Below, one piece after another: positions 35,761-44,749 of a stretch of 64,000 nucleotides of DNA (its first letter is position 1; each line of letters starts with the position of its first letter). The position numbers and the translations under genes are program-made. A model generated the notes under the pieces. It saw only the letters and a program-made list of their open reading frames with translations. It made no database searches and was not told the origin of the DNA. This stretch comes from Sandaracinaceae bacterium. Its GTDB lineage: Bacteria > Myxococcota_A > Polyangia > Polyangiales > Houyiibacteriaceae. Location: contig JACKEI010000006.1 of assembly GCA_020633075.1 (NCBI GenBank), positions 186,001 to 250,000 on the forward strand. Reading direction: 5' to 3'.

Positions 35761-38265
35761 GTGTCTCCACTGCCGCTACCGAGCGCATCCTCACCGCGCC
35801 CGACGCTCCTGACGCTCCTGACGCTCCTCACAGCCGTCCCGCGCACACTGCAGGCCGCATGCGCGCTGGCGCTCCTCGTGGGAGCAGGCTGCACCTCCAG
35901 TCCCTCGCTCGATCCCGCAGCTGCGGAGGGCCCCATGACCGATCCATCGCACCCCAACGCCGCCCCGGCCCCCGTCCACCACGCTGTGCCCGAAGTCCCG
36001 GCGCGCGCAGCAGAGGCCGATACGCGCGAGCCCGCGCTCCCTGGGGTCGCGACTCCCAACGCAGAGCTGACGCGCGAGCTGAGCACGGCGACGGAAGCTC
36101 ACGGGCCCGGGTACGTCCCGCGTACCGAGCACCTGCTGCCGGGCGGCGCGCCCGCGTACACCAACCGGCTGATCCACGAGAGCAGCCCGTACCTGCTGCA
36201 GCACGCCCACAACCCGGTGAACTGGCACCCCTGGGGTCCCGAGGCCCTCGCGAAGGCGCGCGCGCTCGACCGCCCCATCTTCCTGAGCATCGGCTACTCC
36301 ACGTGCCACTGGTGCCACGTCATGGAGCGCGAGTCCTTCGAGGACGAGGAGATCGCGGCCTACCTCAACCAGCACTACGTGGCGATCAAGGTGGACCGGG
36401 AGGAGCGCCCCGACCTGGACGACCTCTACATGCGCGCGGTGCAGATGATGCGGCAGCGGGGCGGGTGGCCCATGACGACGGTGCTCACGCCGGACGGGCA
36501 GCCCTTCTTCGCGGGGACGTACTTCCCACCGCGTGATGGCGTCCGCGGCGCTCGGCAGGGACTGCTGAGCATCCTGCGCGAGCTGGTGAACCGCTACGAG
36601 ACGGACCGGCAGGGCCTGCTCGCGATGGCCGCGGAGGTCAGCGCGCGCCTGGTGCAGGCGAGCCAGCCCGCGCCGCCCGGCGACGTGCCCAGCCTGAGCG
36701 TGGTGGAGACCGCGGTGCAGCAGCTGGCCTCCACCTACGACGGGACGCTGGGCGGCTTCGGTCGCGCGCCCAAGTTCCCGCAGCCCACGCGCGTGCAGCT
36801 GATGCTGGACGACGGGCATCGGCGCGGCACGGAGGCGTCCACGCGCATGGCGGCCGACACCCTGCGCGCCATGGCCAATGGCGGCCTGTACGACCACGTG
36901 GGCGGGGGCTTCCACCGCTACAGCACGGACGCGCGCTGGCTGGTGCCGCACTTCGAGAAGATGCTGTACGACAACGCGCAGCTGGTGGATGCCTACCTGG
37001 ACGGCTTCGCGGCCACCGGTGACCCGCAATTCGCGCAGGTGGCGCGCGAGGTCCTGGACTACGTGATCCGTGAGATGACGGACCCGCGCGGGCTCTTCTA
37101 CTCGGCCACCGACGCGGACAGCCTGACGCCCAGCGGGCACCTCGAGGAAGGCTGGTTCTTCACGTGGACGCCGGCCGAGCTGCGCGCGGCCCTCCCGGCC
37201 GAGCGCGCCCGCTTGGTGGAGCGACGCTATGGCGTGACCGAGGGCGGCAACTTCGAGGGGCGCAGCATCTTCTTCGCGGCGACCCCGCTGGAGACGCTGG
37301 CGAGCGAGGCCGGCACGGGACCCGACGCGCTGACCCGGACGCTGCGCGAGAGCCTGGACGTGCTCTATCGGGTGCGGTCGGAGCGCCCGGCGCCGCTGCG
37401 CGACGACAAGATCGTGGCGGCCTGGAACGGGATGATGATCCACGCGTTTGCTCGCGCCGGCTGGCTGCTGGGCGACGCGTCGTACGTGACCCGCGCCCGC
37501 ACGGCGGCCGACGCCCTGCTGGCTCACCAGCGTGACCGCGCAGGGCGCCTCTATCGCACCACCATGAACGGGCGGGGGCAGCAGCGAGGCTTCCTGGACG
37601 ACTACGCGGGCCTGATCGAGGCGCTGCTGACGCTCACCGAGGCGAGCGGTGACGCGCGCTACCTCACGGCCGCGACCACCCTCCAGGCCACGCTCGACGC
37701 GGAGTACCTGGACGTCGCGAACGGGGGCTACTTCCAGTCCCCGCGCGACGGGGAGCGGCTGTTGGCGCGGGACAAGCCCTCGTCCGACAACGCCGTGCCG
37801 AGCGGCAACTCGGTGGCTGCGCTGAACCTGCTGCGGCTGGCCGCGCTGACCGGACAGGCCGACTACCGTGAGCGGGCGGAGCGGGTGTTCGCCTCGCAGG
37901 CCACGGACATGACGCGCTACCCCATCGCCTTCCCGCGCATGCTGCTGGCACTCGGCGCGTACCACGCGCGCTTCCTCGAGGTGGCCGTGGTGGGCCCGCC
38001 GGGCGCGGAGCGCGACGCGCTGCTAGCGGTCCTGCGGCGGACACCCTCGCGCGCCCGGGTGGTGCTGGTGGGCGACGACGCGCAGCTGGGCGCGCTCGCC
38101 GCCTCCGTCCCCTGGCTGGCGGACAAGCACGCGCAGCAGGGCCGCCCCACGGCCTACGTGTGCGAGCGCGGGCGCTGCGAGCTGCCCACGCGCGACGCCT
38201 CCGTGCTCGCGCAGCAGCTCGGCGTGCTGCGCGGCCCTCCGTCCACCGGACCCGCGTCGCCGTAG
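35761..38265 (+). CDS. DUF255/YyaL-type thioredoxin-like protein with lipoprotein-like signal
   Basis: 834 residues. Start GTG; hydrophobic N-terminus ending ALLVGAGC, a possible though imperfect lipobox; a Pro/Ala-rich linker; then the DUF255 thioredoxin-like domain (NPVNWHPWG, SIGYSTCHWCHVMERESF with CxxC near residue 180, VDREERPDLD, GGWPMTTVLTPDGQPFFAGTYFPP) and a long six-hairpin-glycosidase-like region (PHFEKMLYDNAQL, FYSATDADS, AWNGMMIHAFAR). The family (human SPATA20, bacterial YyaL) has unknown function and is normally cytoplasmic, so an export signal is unusual. Three perfect 9-base repeats lie in the signal-coding part. Confidence 0.85.
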   Translation: MSPLPLPSASSPRPTLLTLLTLLTAVPRTLQAACALALLVGAGCTSSPSLDPAAAEGPMTDPSHPNAAPAPVHHAVPEVPARAAEADTREPALPGVATPNAELTRELSTATEAHGPGYVPRTEHLLPGGAPAYTNRLIHESSPYLLQHAHNPVNWHPWGPEALAKARALDRPIFLSIGYSTCHWCHVMERESFEDEEIAAYLNQHYVAIKVDREERPDLDDLYMRAVQMMRQRGGWPMTTVLTPDGQPFFAGTYFPPRDGVRGARQGLLSILRELVNRYETDRQGLLAMAAEVSARLVQASQPAPPGDVPSLSVVETAVQQLASTYDGTLGGFGRAPKFPQPTRVQLMLDDGHRRGTEASTRMAADTLRAMANGGLYDHVGGGFHRYSTDARWLVPHFEKMLYDNAQLVDAYLDGFAATGDPQFAQVAREVLDYVIREMTDPRGLFYSATDADSLTPSGHLEEGWFFTWTPAELRAALPAERARLVERRYGVTEGGNFEGRSIFFAATPLETLASEAGTGPDALTRTLRESLDVLYRVRSERPAPLRDDKIVAAWNGMMIHAFARAGWLLGDASYVTRARTAADALLAHQRDRAGRLYRTTMNGRGQQRGFLDDYAGLIEALLTLTEASGDARYLTAATTLQATLDAEYLDVANGGYFQSPRDGERLLARDKPSSDNAVPSGNSVAALNLLRLAALTGQADYRERAERVFASQATDMTRYPIAFPRMLLALGAYHARFLEVAVVGPPGAERDALLAVLRRTPSRARVVLVGDDAQLGALAASVPWLADKHAQQGRPTAYVCERGRCELPTRDASVLAQQLGVLRGPPSTGPASP
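35802..35828 (+). repeat. Three tandem copies of a 9-base unit
   Basis: GACGCTCCT repeated three times without mismatch, giving TLLTLLTLLT in the signal region. It keeps the frame, so copy-number change would only alter signal length. Confidence 0.85.
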
Positions 38266-38284
38266 AAGCGCGGCGCGGGAGTGG

Positions 38285-38290
38285 TACACT
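38285..38290 (+). promoter_or_regulatory. -10-like hexamer of the zinc-ribbon gene
   Basis: TACACT, 7 bases before the ATG at 38298. Confidence 0.4.
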
Positions 38291-38297
38291 CCGGCCG

Positions 38298-38735
38298 ATG
38301 AGCGCTGACGGTGGAGCCAAGGTCGAGTGTGAAGGGTGTGGGGCGCCGCCCATCGGTGGGCTGGTGGCGTGCCCCTACTGCGAGGCGCCGTATCCCGGCG
38401 CGCCAGCTCAGCACGTGGACTGCCCCAGCTGCGGCGCGGACAACCACCCCACCGCGCTGCGCTGCGGTGCGTGCGCGACGAGCCTGCTGCACAGCTGCGT
38501 GTTCTGCGGCCGCCCCTCCGCGCTCGCGCTCCCGGCCTGCGGTCACTGCGGCGAGGCCTTCGAAGGGGCCACCGCGCGCAAGGCCCAACGCGACGAACAG
38601 CAGCGCCGCCAGCAGATGATGAGCGTGGCCGCGACGGGCCTCTCGGCGCTCGGCGCGGTCGCCACCAGCAGCGCGGGGCAGAGCATCTTGGGCCAGCTCT
38701 TCGACTCCGTGAAGGACGAGCTGCTCAAGGACTGA
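38298..38735 (+). CDS. Multi-zinc-ribbon protein, 145 aa
   Basis: Six CxxC pairs in the first 90 residues (CEGC, CPYC, CPSC, CGAC, CVFC, CGHC), enough for three zinc ribbons in a row, then a charged QRDEQQRRQQMM helix and an Ala/Ser-rich amphipathic tail ending SVKDELLKD. No signal peptide. Such double-zinc-ribbon proteins often bind proteins or nucleic acids; no role can be assigned. Confidence 0.72.
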   Translation: MSADGGAKVECEGCGAPPIGGLVACPYCEAPYPGAPAQHVDCPSCGADNHPTALRCGACATSLLHSCVFCGRPSALALPACGHCGEAFEGATARKAQRDEQQRRQQMMSVAATGLSALGAVATSSAGQSILGQLFDSVKDELLKD

Positions 38736-38792
38736 GCAAGATCAGGAGCGGCGCTCTCCGGGGAGCGAAGATGCGCCGCCGTTCGATGGCGC

Positions 38793-38798
38793 TACAGT
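38793..38798 (+). promoter_or_regulatory. -10-like hexamer of proA
   Basis: TACAGT, 6 bases before the ATG at 38805. Confidence 0.45.
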
Positions 38799-38804
38799 CT
38801 GCGT

Positions 38805-40115
38805 ATGCAGACGCCCCTCACCCCCAAGCAACAGGCCATCGCCGCTCGTGAAGCCGGCCGCACTCTCTCCGGCCTGAGCAGCGCCACCCGCGCCGCCGTG
38901 CTCCGCCGCGTGGCCGCAGCGCTCACCGAGAACGCCGCCGAGATCCTGCGCGAGAACGCCATCGACGTGGCCGACGCGGCCGAAGCCGTCGCGCGCGGCG
39001 AGATGACCACCGCGCTGGCTGCGCGGCTGAAGCTGGATGAGCGCAAGCTCGCGAAGCTGGCGGACGGCGTGCGCGACGTCGCGAACCAGGAGGAGCCGCT
39101 GGGCAAGGTGCTCTCCCGCACCGAGCTGGCTGACGGCCTGATGCTCCAGCTGGAGTCCGCGCCCATGGGCGTGGTGATGGTCATCTTCGAGAGCCGCCCG
39201 GACGCGCTGCCGCAGGTCGCGTCGCTCGCGCTGCGCTCGGGCAATGGGCTGCTGCTGAAGGGAGGCAAGGAGGCGGCGCGCTCCAACCGCGTGCTCCACC
39301 GCGTCATCACCCAGGCCCTCGAGCCGGAGGTGCCCAGCACCTGCATCGCGCTGGTGGAGAGCCGCGAAGAGGTGGCCAGCCTGCTGGCACTGGACGACGT
39401 CATCGACCTGGTCATCCCGCGCGGCGGCAACGCGCTGGTCAGCTACATACAGCGCAACACGCGCATCCCCGTGCTGGGCCACGCCGACGGCATCTGCCAC
39501 GTGTACGTGGACGCGGCGGCGGACATGCAGAAGGCCGTACGCATCGTGGTGGACTCGAAGGTGGACTACCCGGCCGCCTGCAACGCCATGGAGACGCTGC
39601 TGGTGCACGAGGCGCTGGTGGGGGACGGGCGCGCCCAGATCCTTCTCGACGCGCTGAGGGCCGCCGGCGTGCGTCTCGAAGGAGGCCCACGTGCCGCGCA
39701 GGAGCTGGGGCTCCCGCTCACGGCGGACCTGCACAAGGAGTGGGGGGACCTGGAGGCCACCGTGGAGGTCGTCTCGGACCTGGACGCCGCGATCGAGCAC
39801 ATCCACACCTACGGCAGCGCGCACACCGACTGCGTGGTCACCGAGGACAGCGCGTGCGCGGAGAGCTTCCTCGCGCGCGTGGACAGCGCGTGTGTGTTCC
39901 ACAACGCGAGCACCCGCTTCGCGGACGGCTACCGCTTCGGCCTGGGAGCCGAGGTGGGCATCAGCACCTCCCGCATCCACGCGCGGGGTCCGGTGGGCGT
40001 CGAGGGCCTGCTGACCACCCGCTACAAGCTGCGGGGTCAGGGGGACACCGTCGGGCCCTTCAGCGCCGGCGAGCGCGAGTTCACACACAAGCGTCTACCC
40101 ACCACCGACGCCTGA
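38805..40115 (+). CDS. proA: Glutamate-5-semialdehyde dehydrogenase
   Basis: 436-residue ProA: reduces gamma-glutamyl phosphate to glutamate semialdehyde with NADPH in proline synthesis. Visible: GVVMVIFESRPDALPQVA, LLLKGGKEAARSN, VIPRGG, VLGHADGICHVYVD, catalytic cysteine in DYPAACNAMETLLVH, and the closing FGLGAEVGISTSRIHARGPVGVEGLLTTRY. Full length. No proB is adjacent. Apparently monocistronic, with its own hexamer and, downstream, an unrelated gene. Confidence 0.96.
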   Translation: MQTPLTPKQQAIAAREAGRTLSGLSSATRAAVLRRVAAALTENAAEILRENAIDVADAAEAVARGEMTTALAARLKLDERKLAKLADGVRDVANQEEPLGKVLSRTELADGLMLQLESAPMGVVMVIFESRPDALPQVASLALRSGNGLLLKGGKEAARSNRVLHRVITQALEPEVPSTCIALVESREEVASLLALDDVIDLVIPRGGNALVSYIQRNTRIPVLGHADGICHVYVDAAADMQKAVRIVVDSKVDYPAACNAMETLLVHEALVGDGRAQILLDALRAAGVRLEGGPRAAQELGLPLTADLHKEWGDLEATVEVVSDLDAAIEHIHTYGSAHTDCVVTEDSACAESFLARVDSACVFHNASTRFADGYRFGLGAEVGISTSRIHARGPVGVEGLLTTRYKLRGQGDTVGPFSAGEREFTHKRLPTTDA

Positions 40116-40197
40116 GCCGCTGGTGACTCGACGGTCCGCAACCCGGGAGGTAACGGGGCGTTGTCGACGAATTGCGGGCATCGTGGGGTGTGTCGGC

Positions 40198-40203
40198 TAT
40201 GCT
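40198..40203 (+). promoter_or_regulatory. -10-like hexamer of the exported-protein gene
   Basis: TATGCT, 6 bases before ATG 40210; it excludes the upstream in-frame start at 40123. Confidence 0.45.
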
Positions 40204-40209
40204 GTGCCC

Positions 40210-40842
40210 ATGACCCTCTTCGCAACGAGAATGGCGGTCGTGGGGACGGCGCTGAGCGCCCTGGCGAGCGCCGCGCTCGTGCCTGTCGCGCACGCCCAAC
40301 CGCCGCCCTTGGTCGTGGTCGGGTTCACGAGCGACCCGGCGCCGGAGGGGGCACCCGCAGCCAGCCTGCCCGTGGACCCGAGCTCTGTGCGGGCCGAGAT
40401 GTCCCGCGCGCTGCGCACCTTCGTGGTGGCGCCCGAGGCAGCGGACGCGCACGGGGTGGCGCCGCAGGTGGTCGCGCGGGTGCACTTCACGGCCACCGAG
40501 ACGCGCGTCACGGTGGAGCGCCCCGGCACGCCGAACACGAACGAGGCCTCTCAGGCGCTGACCTTCCGCGGCCGCCTGACGCAGGGGCGCCTGGTCGCGC
40601 TCGTGCTCGCGCTGATGGGCCCCCTGGTGCTCCCCGAGCCGCGCACCGGCGTGGACGTGCGGGTCAACCCGTACCACGACAGCGGCCCGGCCGTGGCGCG
40701 CGCCGACGCCACGGAGCTGGCCGCGATCCCCCCGCGCTCGCCCACCGCGTTCTACTCGCCGAACCCCTACCGCGTCGGGGTCGCTACGCTGCCCCCCTTC
40801 GAGCGACCGCCCATGTCCAACGGTCAGAACCCCTACCGCTGA
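40210..40842 (+). CDS. Exported protein of unknown function with NPY motifs, 210 aa
   Basis: Sec signal peptide (MTLFATRMAVVGTALSALASAALVPVAHAQ), so periplasmic or exported. Middle part predicted beta-rich (VVARVHFTATETRVTVERPG). The C-terminal third repeats a short motif three times, NPYH, NPYR, and NPYR as the very last residues. No family recognised. Stop is one base from the convergent corA stop. Confidence 0.7.
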   Translation: MTLFATRMAVVGTALSALASAALVPVAHAQPPPLVVVGFTSDPAPEGAPAASLPVDPSSVRAEMSRALRTFVVAPEAADAHGVAPQVVARVHFTATETRVTVERPGTPNTNEASQALTFRGRLTQGRLVALVLALMGPLVLPEPRTGVDVRVNPYHDSGPAVARADATELAAIPPRSPTAFYSPNPYRVGVATLPPFERPPMSNGQNPYR

Positions 40843-40843
40843 G

Positions 40844-41815
40844 CTAGAGCCACTTCTGCCACTTGAAGAGCGCCAGCAAAGACGTGGCGAGCGTGGCCAT
40901 GAACGCCAAGAGCACATAGTAGCCGTTGTGCATCTTCAGCTCCGGGATGTGCTCGAAGTTCATGCCGTAGAGACCCGCCAAGAAGCTGAGCGGCACGAAG
41001 ATGGCGGTGATGACCGTGAGCACGCGCATCGTGTGGTTCAGGCGGTGTGACGCGCTCGAGATGTAGCCGTCGATGAGGTCGCCGGCGGTCTCGTAGAGCA
41101 TCGTCGAGAGGCTGTGCAGGCGCTCGTAGTTCTCGAACACGTCGTTCAGGTCGTGCCGCAGGTCGTCGCCGAAGAGGGATGAGCGCGAGTGGCGAAAGTC
41201 GCCGAACATCTTCTCGTGGTACATGAAGACGCGCCGCAGCCGGCGGAGGTCCGTCTTGTACGAGGTGAGCTCCGCCATCACGGCGTCGGACGGCCGCTCG
41301 AACATCTCCTCCTCCAGCGCCTCGAGGCGCGGCTCGAGGTTGAGCAACAGGGGCAGGTAGCGGTTGGCCATGCGGACGGCGATCTGCGTCGCGATGTAGG
41401 CGCTGCCCCAGGTGAGCCAGTCGGGGGTCTGGGCGCCCAGCTCCATGAAGTGATCGACGCTACTCGAGCGCTTGGCGTGGCGCGTGACGAGGAAGTCGTC
41501 CCCCACGAACATGGACAGCTGCAGGGTCTTGAAGTCGAGCCCGTCGGCTTCGCCGTCCACCCCGCGCAGGATGATCAGGATGTAGCTCCCGAACTCCTCC
41601 ACCTTGGGCGGGTGGCGCTCGCGCAGCGCGTCTTGAATCGACAATTCGTCGACGTCGAAGCGCTCCAGCAAGGCTTGCTCCTGCTCGGGCTCCTCGCCGC
41701 CGATGTCCATCCAGAGCGTGCCACGGCGGTCTGCGAGCCAGCTGGTCAGCAGGGCCTCGTCACCGACCTGGACTGCGTTGGTGTTGGGATCGAGCAGCAG
41801 CGTTCGGACGGTCAT
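40844..41815 (-). CDS. corA: CorA-family magnesium/divalent cation transporter
   Basis: 323 residues. Cytoplasmic alpha/beta funnel (YILIILRGVDGEADG, FVGDDFLVTRH), a long stalk helix (HDLNDVFENYERLHSLSTMLYETAGDLIDGYISSASHRLNHTMRVLT region), first membrane helix followed by the selectivity motif YGMNF, and the second helix ending in a basic tail (FKWQKWL). A homopentamer. Start ATG 41815 aligns with family starts; the frame is open for 27 codons upstream but unsupported. Second Mg2+ system in the window besides MgtE. Confidence 0.93.
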   Translation of the reverse strand: MTVRTLLLDPNTNAVQVGDEALLTSWLADRRGTLWMDIGGEEPEQEQALLERFDVDELSIQDALRERHPPKVEEFGSYILIILRGVDGEADGLDFKTLQLSMFVGDDFLVTRHAKRSSSVDHFMELGAQTPDWLTWGSAYIATQIAVRMANRYLPLLLNLEPRLEALEEEMFERPSDAVMAELTSYKTDLRRLRRVFMYHEKMFGDFRHSRSSLFGDDLRHDLNDVFENYERLHSLSTMLYETAGDLIDGYISSASHRLNHTMRVLTVITAIFVPLSFLAGLYGMNFEHIPELKMHNGYYVLLAFMATLATSLLALFKWQKWL

Positions 41816-41923
41816 CGTCAGCACCTTCGGGCAGCAGGGGGTCAGCGGGGAGCGGAGCCTGCCACATCCGCCCGTGGTCACGCATCCCGCCAGCACCCCG
41901 GGTTTGCTACTCTCGCGCCCGCC

Positions 41924-42271
41924 GTGACCTCACCGCTGCGGACGATCAAGCTGCTGCATACCCTGGTCTGGGCCCTGTTCGCGGGCGCCATCTTGGCCAT
42001 CCCGGGCTTCGCCTTGTGGGAGCAGTTCACGGTCGTCGCGGGCCTGATCGCGCTGGTCCTCTGCGAGGTGGCCGTGCTCGCGCTCAACCGCATGCGCTGC
42101 CCACTGACCGACCTCGCCGCGCGCTACACCGAGGACCGGCAGGACAACTTCGACATCTACCTGCCGCTCTGGCTGGCCCGCTGGAACAAGTGGATCTTCG
42201 GCACGCTCTTCGTGTTGGGGCTCCTGTTCGCGCTCGCGCGATGGCTCACGCGGGAGCCTGTGTCACTCTGA
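41924..42271 (+). CDS. Small membrane protein, 115 aa
   Basis: Three hydrophobic segments (LHTLVWALFAGAILAIPGFAL, FTVVAGLIALVLCEVAVLAL, WIFGTLFVLGLLFALA) around a conserved-looking loop with MRCPLTDLAARYTEDRQDNFDIYLPLWLARWNK, which resembles the CPLTxL loop of DUF2784-type proteins. GTG start; TACTCT ends 10 bases upstream. Function unknown. Confidence 0.65.
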   Translation: MTSPLRTIKLLHTLVWALFAGAILAIPGFALWEQFTVVAGLIALVLCEVAVLALNRMRCPLTDLAARYTEDRQDNFDIYLPLWLARWNKWIFGTLFVLGLLFALARWLTREPVSL

Positions 42272-42313
42272 CGGGGTGCCCTCGACCCCTGACCGCACTC
42301 CCCGCCTCTTCCG

Positions 42314-42319
42314 TACCCT
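42314..42319 (+). promoter_or_regulatory. -10-like hexamer of the serine hydrolase gene
   Basis: TACCCT, 7 bases before ATG 42327; it argues against the upstream GTG at 42276. Confidence 0.4.
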
Positions 42320-42326
42320 CTGCACC

Positions 42327-43625
42327 ATGAGCGGCGCGCTGCTGCTCGTTGGGGCGCTGGCCCTGCCCCACGCCCACGGGCGCCGCGCCTCCGAGGACAA
42401 CCCGGCCGACGCCGTGCCGCCCATGCCCGACGCTGCCACCGACCTGCGCAGCGGGACCTGCACGCCGGGCCCCGGATACGTGGACCGTGGCGACGACTAC
42501 ATCGAGAGGCTGCTGCGCTCGGAGCCTGAGCGCTTCGCCGAGATCCTCGACAACGCGGAGTCGCTGCGCGCGCAGATCCTGGTGAGCGAGGTGGTGCGCG
42601 ACGTGGACGGCCGCCCGTGCATCCGCAGCTACGGGTACCGCCTGAACGCGGAGTACTTCTACCCGGCCAGCGCCATCAAGACCGTGGCGGCGACGGCGTC
42701 GCTGCTGACCTTCCAGGCGCATGACGCGCCCGAGCTGGTGACGGGCCCGCTCTACGTGCGCCCGCGCACCGCCCACCTGATCACGGGAGAGGACGCGCAG
42801 ACCAGCGTCGGGCGCTCGAGCACCACGCTGGCAGGCGAGGTGGAGCGCACCCTGATCGTGTCCAGCAACCGCGGCTTCAACGTGCTCTTCGACATCGCGG
42901 GCATGGAGCAGCTCAACCGGATGATGTGGCAGGCCGGGCTGCGCAGCGTGCGCATGCAGCACCGCCTGGAGCAGGGGGACCTGCACATGGACGCCCACCG
43001 CTTTGCGCCCGAGGTGCGCGTGGGGCGCGGGCGCGCCGCGCGGGTGGTGGCGCCAGAGCGGACGGCCGGGGTGCGCTTCCGCAACGCGCTCATGCTGGAC
43101 ATGCCGCGCACCGGCGTGGGCGACGCGCACATCGACTCCGACACGCGGCAGCGCGTGAACCACCCGCTGGACTTCCGGCGCAAGAACTACATCTCATTGC
43201 GGGACCTGCAGCGCATCGTGCTGGAGGTGGTGGACCCAACGCTGGACGGGAGCGACGTGGACCTGCCGCTGAGCGACGCCAACCGCGCCCTGCTGCGCGA
43301 CATCATGAGCCGCCGCCCGCCACCCGCCCGGCGCGGCACGGTCGACGACGCCGAGGCCCGCTTCGAGCCGCTGATCCCCGGCATCAACCGCGTCCTGCCG
43401 CGCGAGAGCTACGAGTACGTCAACAAGGCCGGCCGCGCCTGGGGCTTCCACCTGGAGAGCGCCTACGTACACCGCCTGGGGACCGAGCGCGCGTTCTTCG
43501 TGGCCACCACGCTCTACGTGGATCGCGACGGACTCATGAACGACAACCGCGCGGACTACGACCGCGTCTCGTTCCCGTTCATGGTCAACCTGGGCGAGGT
43601 GCTAGCCCGCGAGCTGCTGCAATGA
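42327..43625 (+). CDS. Exported beta-lactamase/transpeptidase-like serine hydrolase
   Basis: 432 residues with a hydrophobic N-terminus (ALLLVGALALPHAHG). Penicilloyl-serine hydrolase motifs: SxxK in YPASAIKTVAATASL (about residue 115), SSNRGFN as an SxN-like motif, and VNKAGRAWGF as a KTG-like motif. Resembles class A beta-lactamase-like proteins but with long insertions. Substrate unknown; could be a peptidoglycan enzyme or an antibiotic hydrolase. GTG 42276 would give a more basic signal n-region and stays possible. Confidence 0.78.
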   Translation: MSGALLLVGALALPHAHGRRASEDNPADAVPPMPDAATDLRSGTCTPGPGYVDRGDDYIERLLRSEPERFAEILDNAESLRAQILVSEVVRDVDGRPCIRSYGYRLNAEYFYPASAIKTVAATASLLTFQAHDAPELVTGPLYVRPRTAHLITGEDAQTSVGRSSTTLAGEVERTLIVSSNRGFNVLFDIAGMEQLNRMMWQAGLRSVRMQHRLEQGDLHMDAHRFAPEVRVGRGRAARVVAPERTAGVRFRNALMLDMPRTGVGDAHIDSDTRQRVNHPLDFRRKNYISLRDLQRIVLEVVDPTLDGSDVDLPLSDANRALLRDIMSRRPPPARRGTVDDAEARFEPLIPGINRVLPRESYEYVNKAGRAWGFHLESAYVHRLGTERAFFVATTLYVDRDGLMNDNRADYDRVSFPFMVNLGEVLARELLQ

Positions 43626-43635
43626 CGCGCCGCGC

Positions 43636-43851
43636 TCAGGCGTCGGGGCGCTGCACCGGGCAGGTGCTCACACCGAAGAGCGTGTAGAGCGGACAGCTGC
43701 CCAGCAGACCTGTCGCCAGCGGCACCAAGCCCAGGTAGCCCCAGGGGGTCGCGGGCCCGACGAAGGCGAGGGACAAGATGCCCACACCGAGGACCACGCG
43801 GACCCCTCGCTCGATGGGGTGCTCGTTGCTCGGGAGAAGTTTCTTCAACAT
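43636..43851 (-). CDS. DUF2892/YgaP-like membrane protein, 71 aa
   Basis: Small membrane protein: KLLPSNEHPIERGVRVVLGVGILSLAFVGP, then GYLGLVPLATGLLGSCPLYTLFGVSTC with the two cysteines (CPLYTLFGVSTC) typical of this domain. AGGAG precedes the ATG at 43851. Often found with rhodanese or sulfur genes; here alone. The 133-base gap upstream shows no other signal. Confidence 0.85.
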   Translation of the reverse strand: MLKKLLPSNEHPIERGVRVVLGVGILSLAFVGPATPWGYLGLVPLATGLLGSCPLYTLFGVSTCPVQRPDA

Positions 43852-43984
43852 GGCGTCTGCTCCTGTTTCTGCCCGGTGAGTCCGGGCCACACGAGTAGGA
43901 GCCAGCGAGGGAGCGAGAGGGTTCGCTGACTTGGACGTTTTCTTCAGCGCTGGAAGTGGACGCACGCGGAACGCTGGGCCCCGC

Positions 43985-44749
43985 TCACGCGGCCGTCCAG
44001 CCGCCGTCCACGTGGATGATGGTGCCCGTCACGTAGCTGCTGGCGTCGCTCGCCAGGTAGAGCGCAGCGGACACCACTTCGTCTGCGCGGCCCAGGCGGC
44101 GCATGGGGGTGCGGCGCTCGACGTAGCCACGCAGCGAGGCGCTCTCGCTCTCTTCGCCCACCATGTCGGTGTCCATGAAGCCGGGGGCCAGCGCGTTCAC
44201 GCGCACCCCCTTGCGGGCCCACTCCACCCCCAGCGCGCGGGTCAGCTGCTCTACCGCGCCCTTGCTGGCGATGTAGGGCGACGCTCCCGGGATGGCCGTG
44301 CGCCCGAGGACGCTGCCCACCATCACCACGCTGCCCTGCCCGCGCGCGAGCATGGCCCCGCCGAGGCCGCGCGTGAGGCGCACCACGCCCATGACGTTGA
44401 TGGCCATGACGCGCTCCCAGACGTCGTCCTCCGCGTCCAGGAAGGGCAGGGGCTCGCTGTAGCCCGCGTTGTTCACCAGCACGTCCACCGGCCCGCTCGC
44501 CAGCGTCGCGGCGACGAGGGTGTCCGCCCCTTCGCGCGTGGCCAGGTCGGCCGGGATCACCAACGCCTCGCGGCCGAGCCCGCGCACCTCCGTGGCCAGC
44601 TGCTCCAGCAGCGGCAGCTGGCGCGCGGTCAGGACGAGGTCTGCACCCGCGCGGGCAAAGCCCAGGGCCAGCTCGCGCCCGAGCCCGCGGCTCGCGCCGG
44701 TCACCACCACGCGCTTGCCCGAGAAGTCGAAGGGGTTGTTGCTGCTCAT
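43985..44749 (-). CDS. Short-chain dehydrogenase/reductase
   Basis: 254-residue classical SDR: TGASRGLGRELALGFARAGA (cofactor loop), NNAG, catalytic Ser in VGSVLG, YIASKGAV (Tyr-Lys pair), and the C-terminal ASDASSYVTGTIIHVDGGWT. Looks catalytically complete; substrate unknown. The start ATG overlaps the stop of the upstream alpha/beta hydrolase gene by four bases, so the two enzymes are coupled and may serve one pathway. Confidence 0.9.
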   Translation of the reverse strand: MSSNNPFDFSGKRVVVTGASRGLGRELALGFARAGADLVLTARQLPLLEQLATEVRGLGREALVIPADLATREGADTLVAATLASGPVDVLVNNAGYSEPLPFLDAEDDVWERVMAINVMGVVRLTRGLGGAMLARGQGSVVMVGSVLGRTAIPGASPYIASKGAVEQLTRALGVEWARKGVRVNALAPGFMDTDMVGEESESASLRGYVERRTPMRRLGRADEVVSAALYLASDASSYVTGTIIHVDGGWTAA

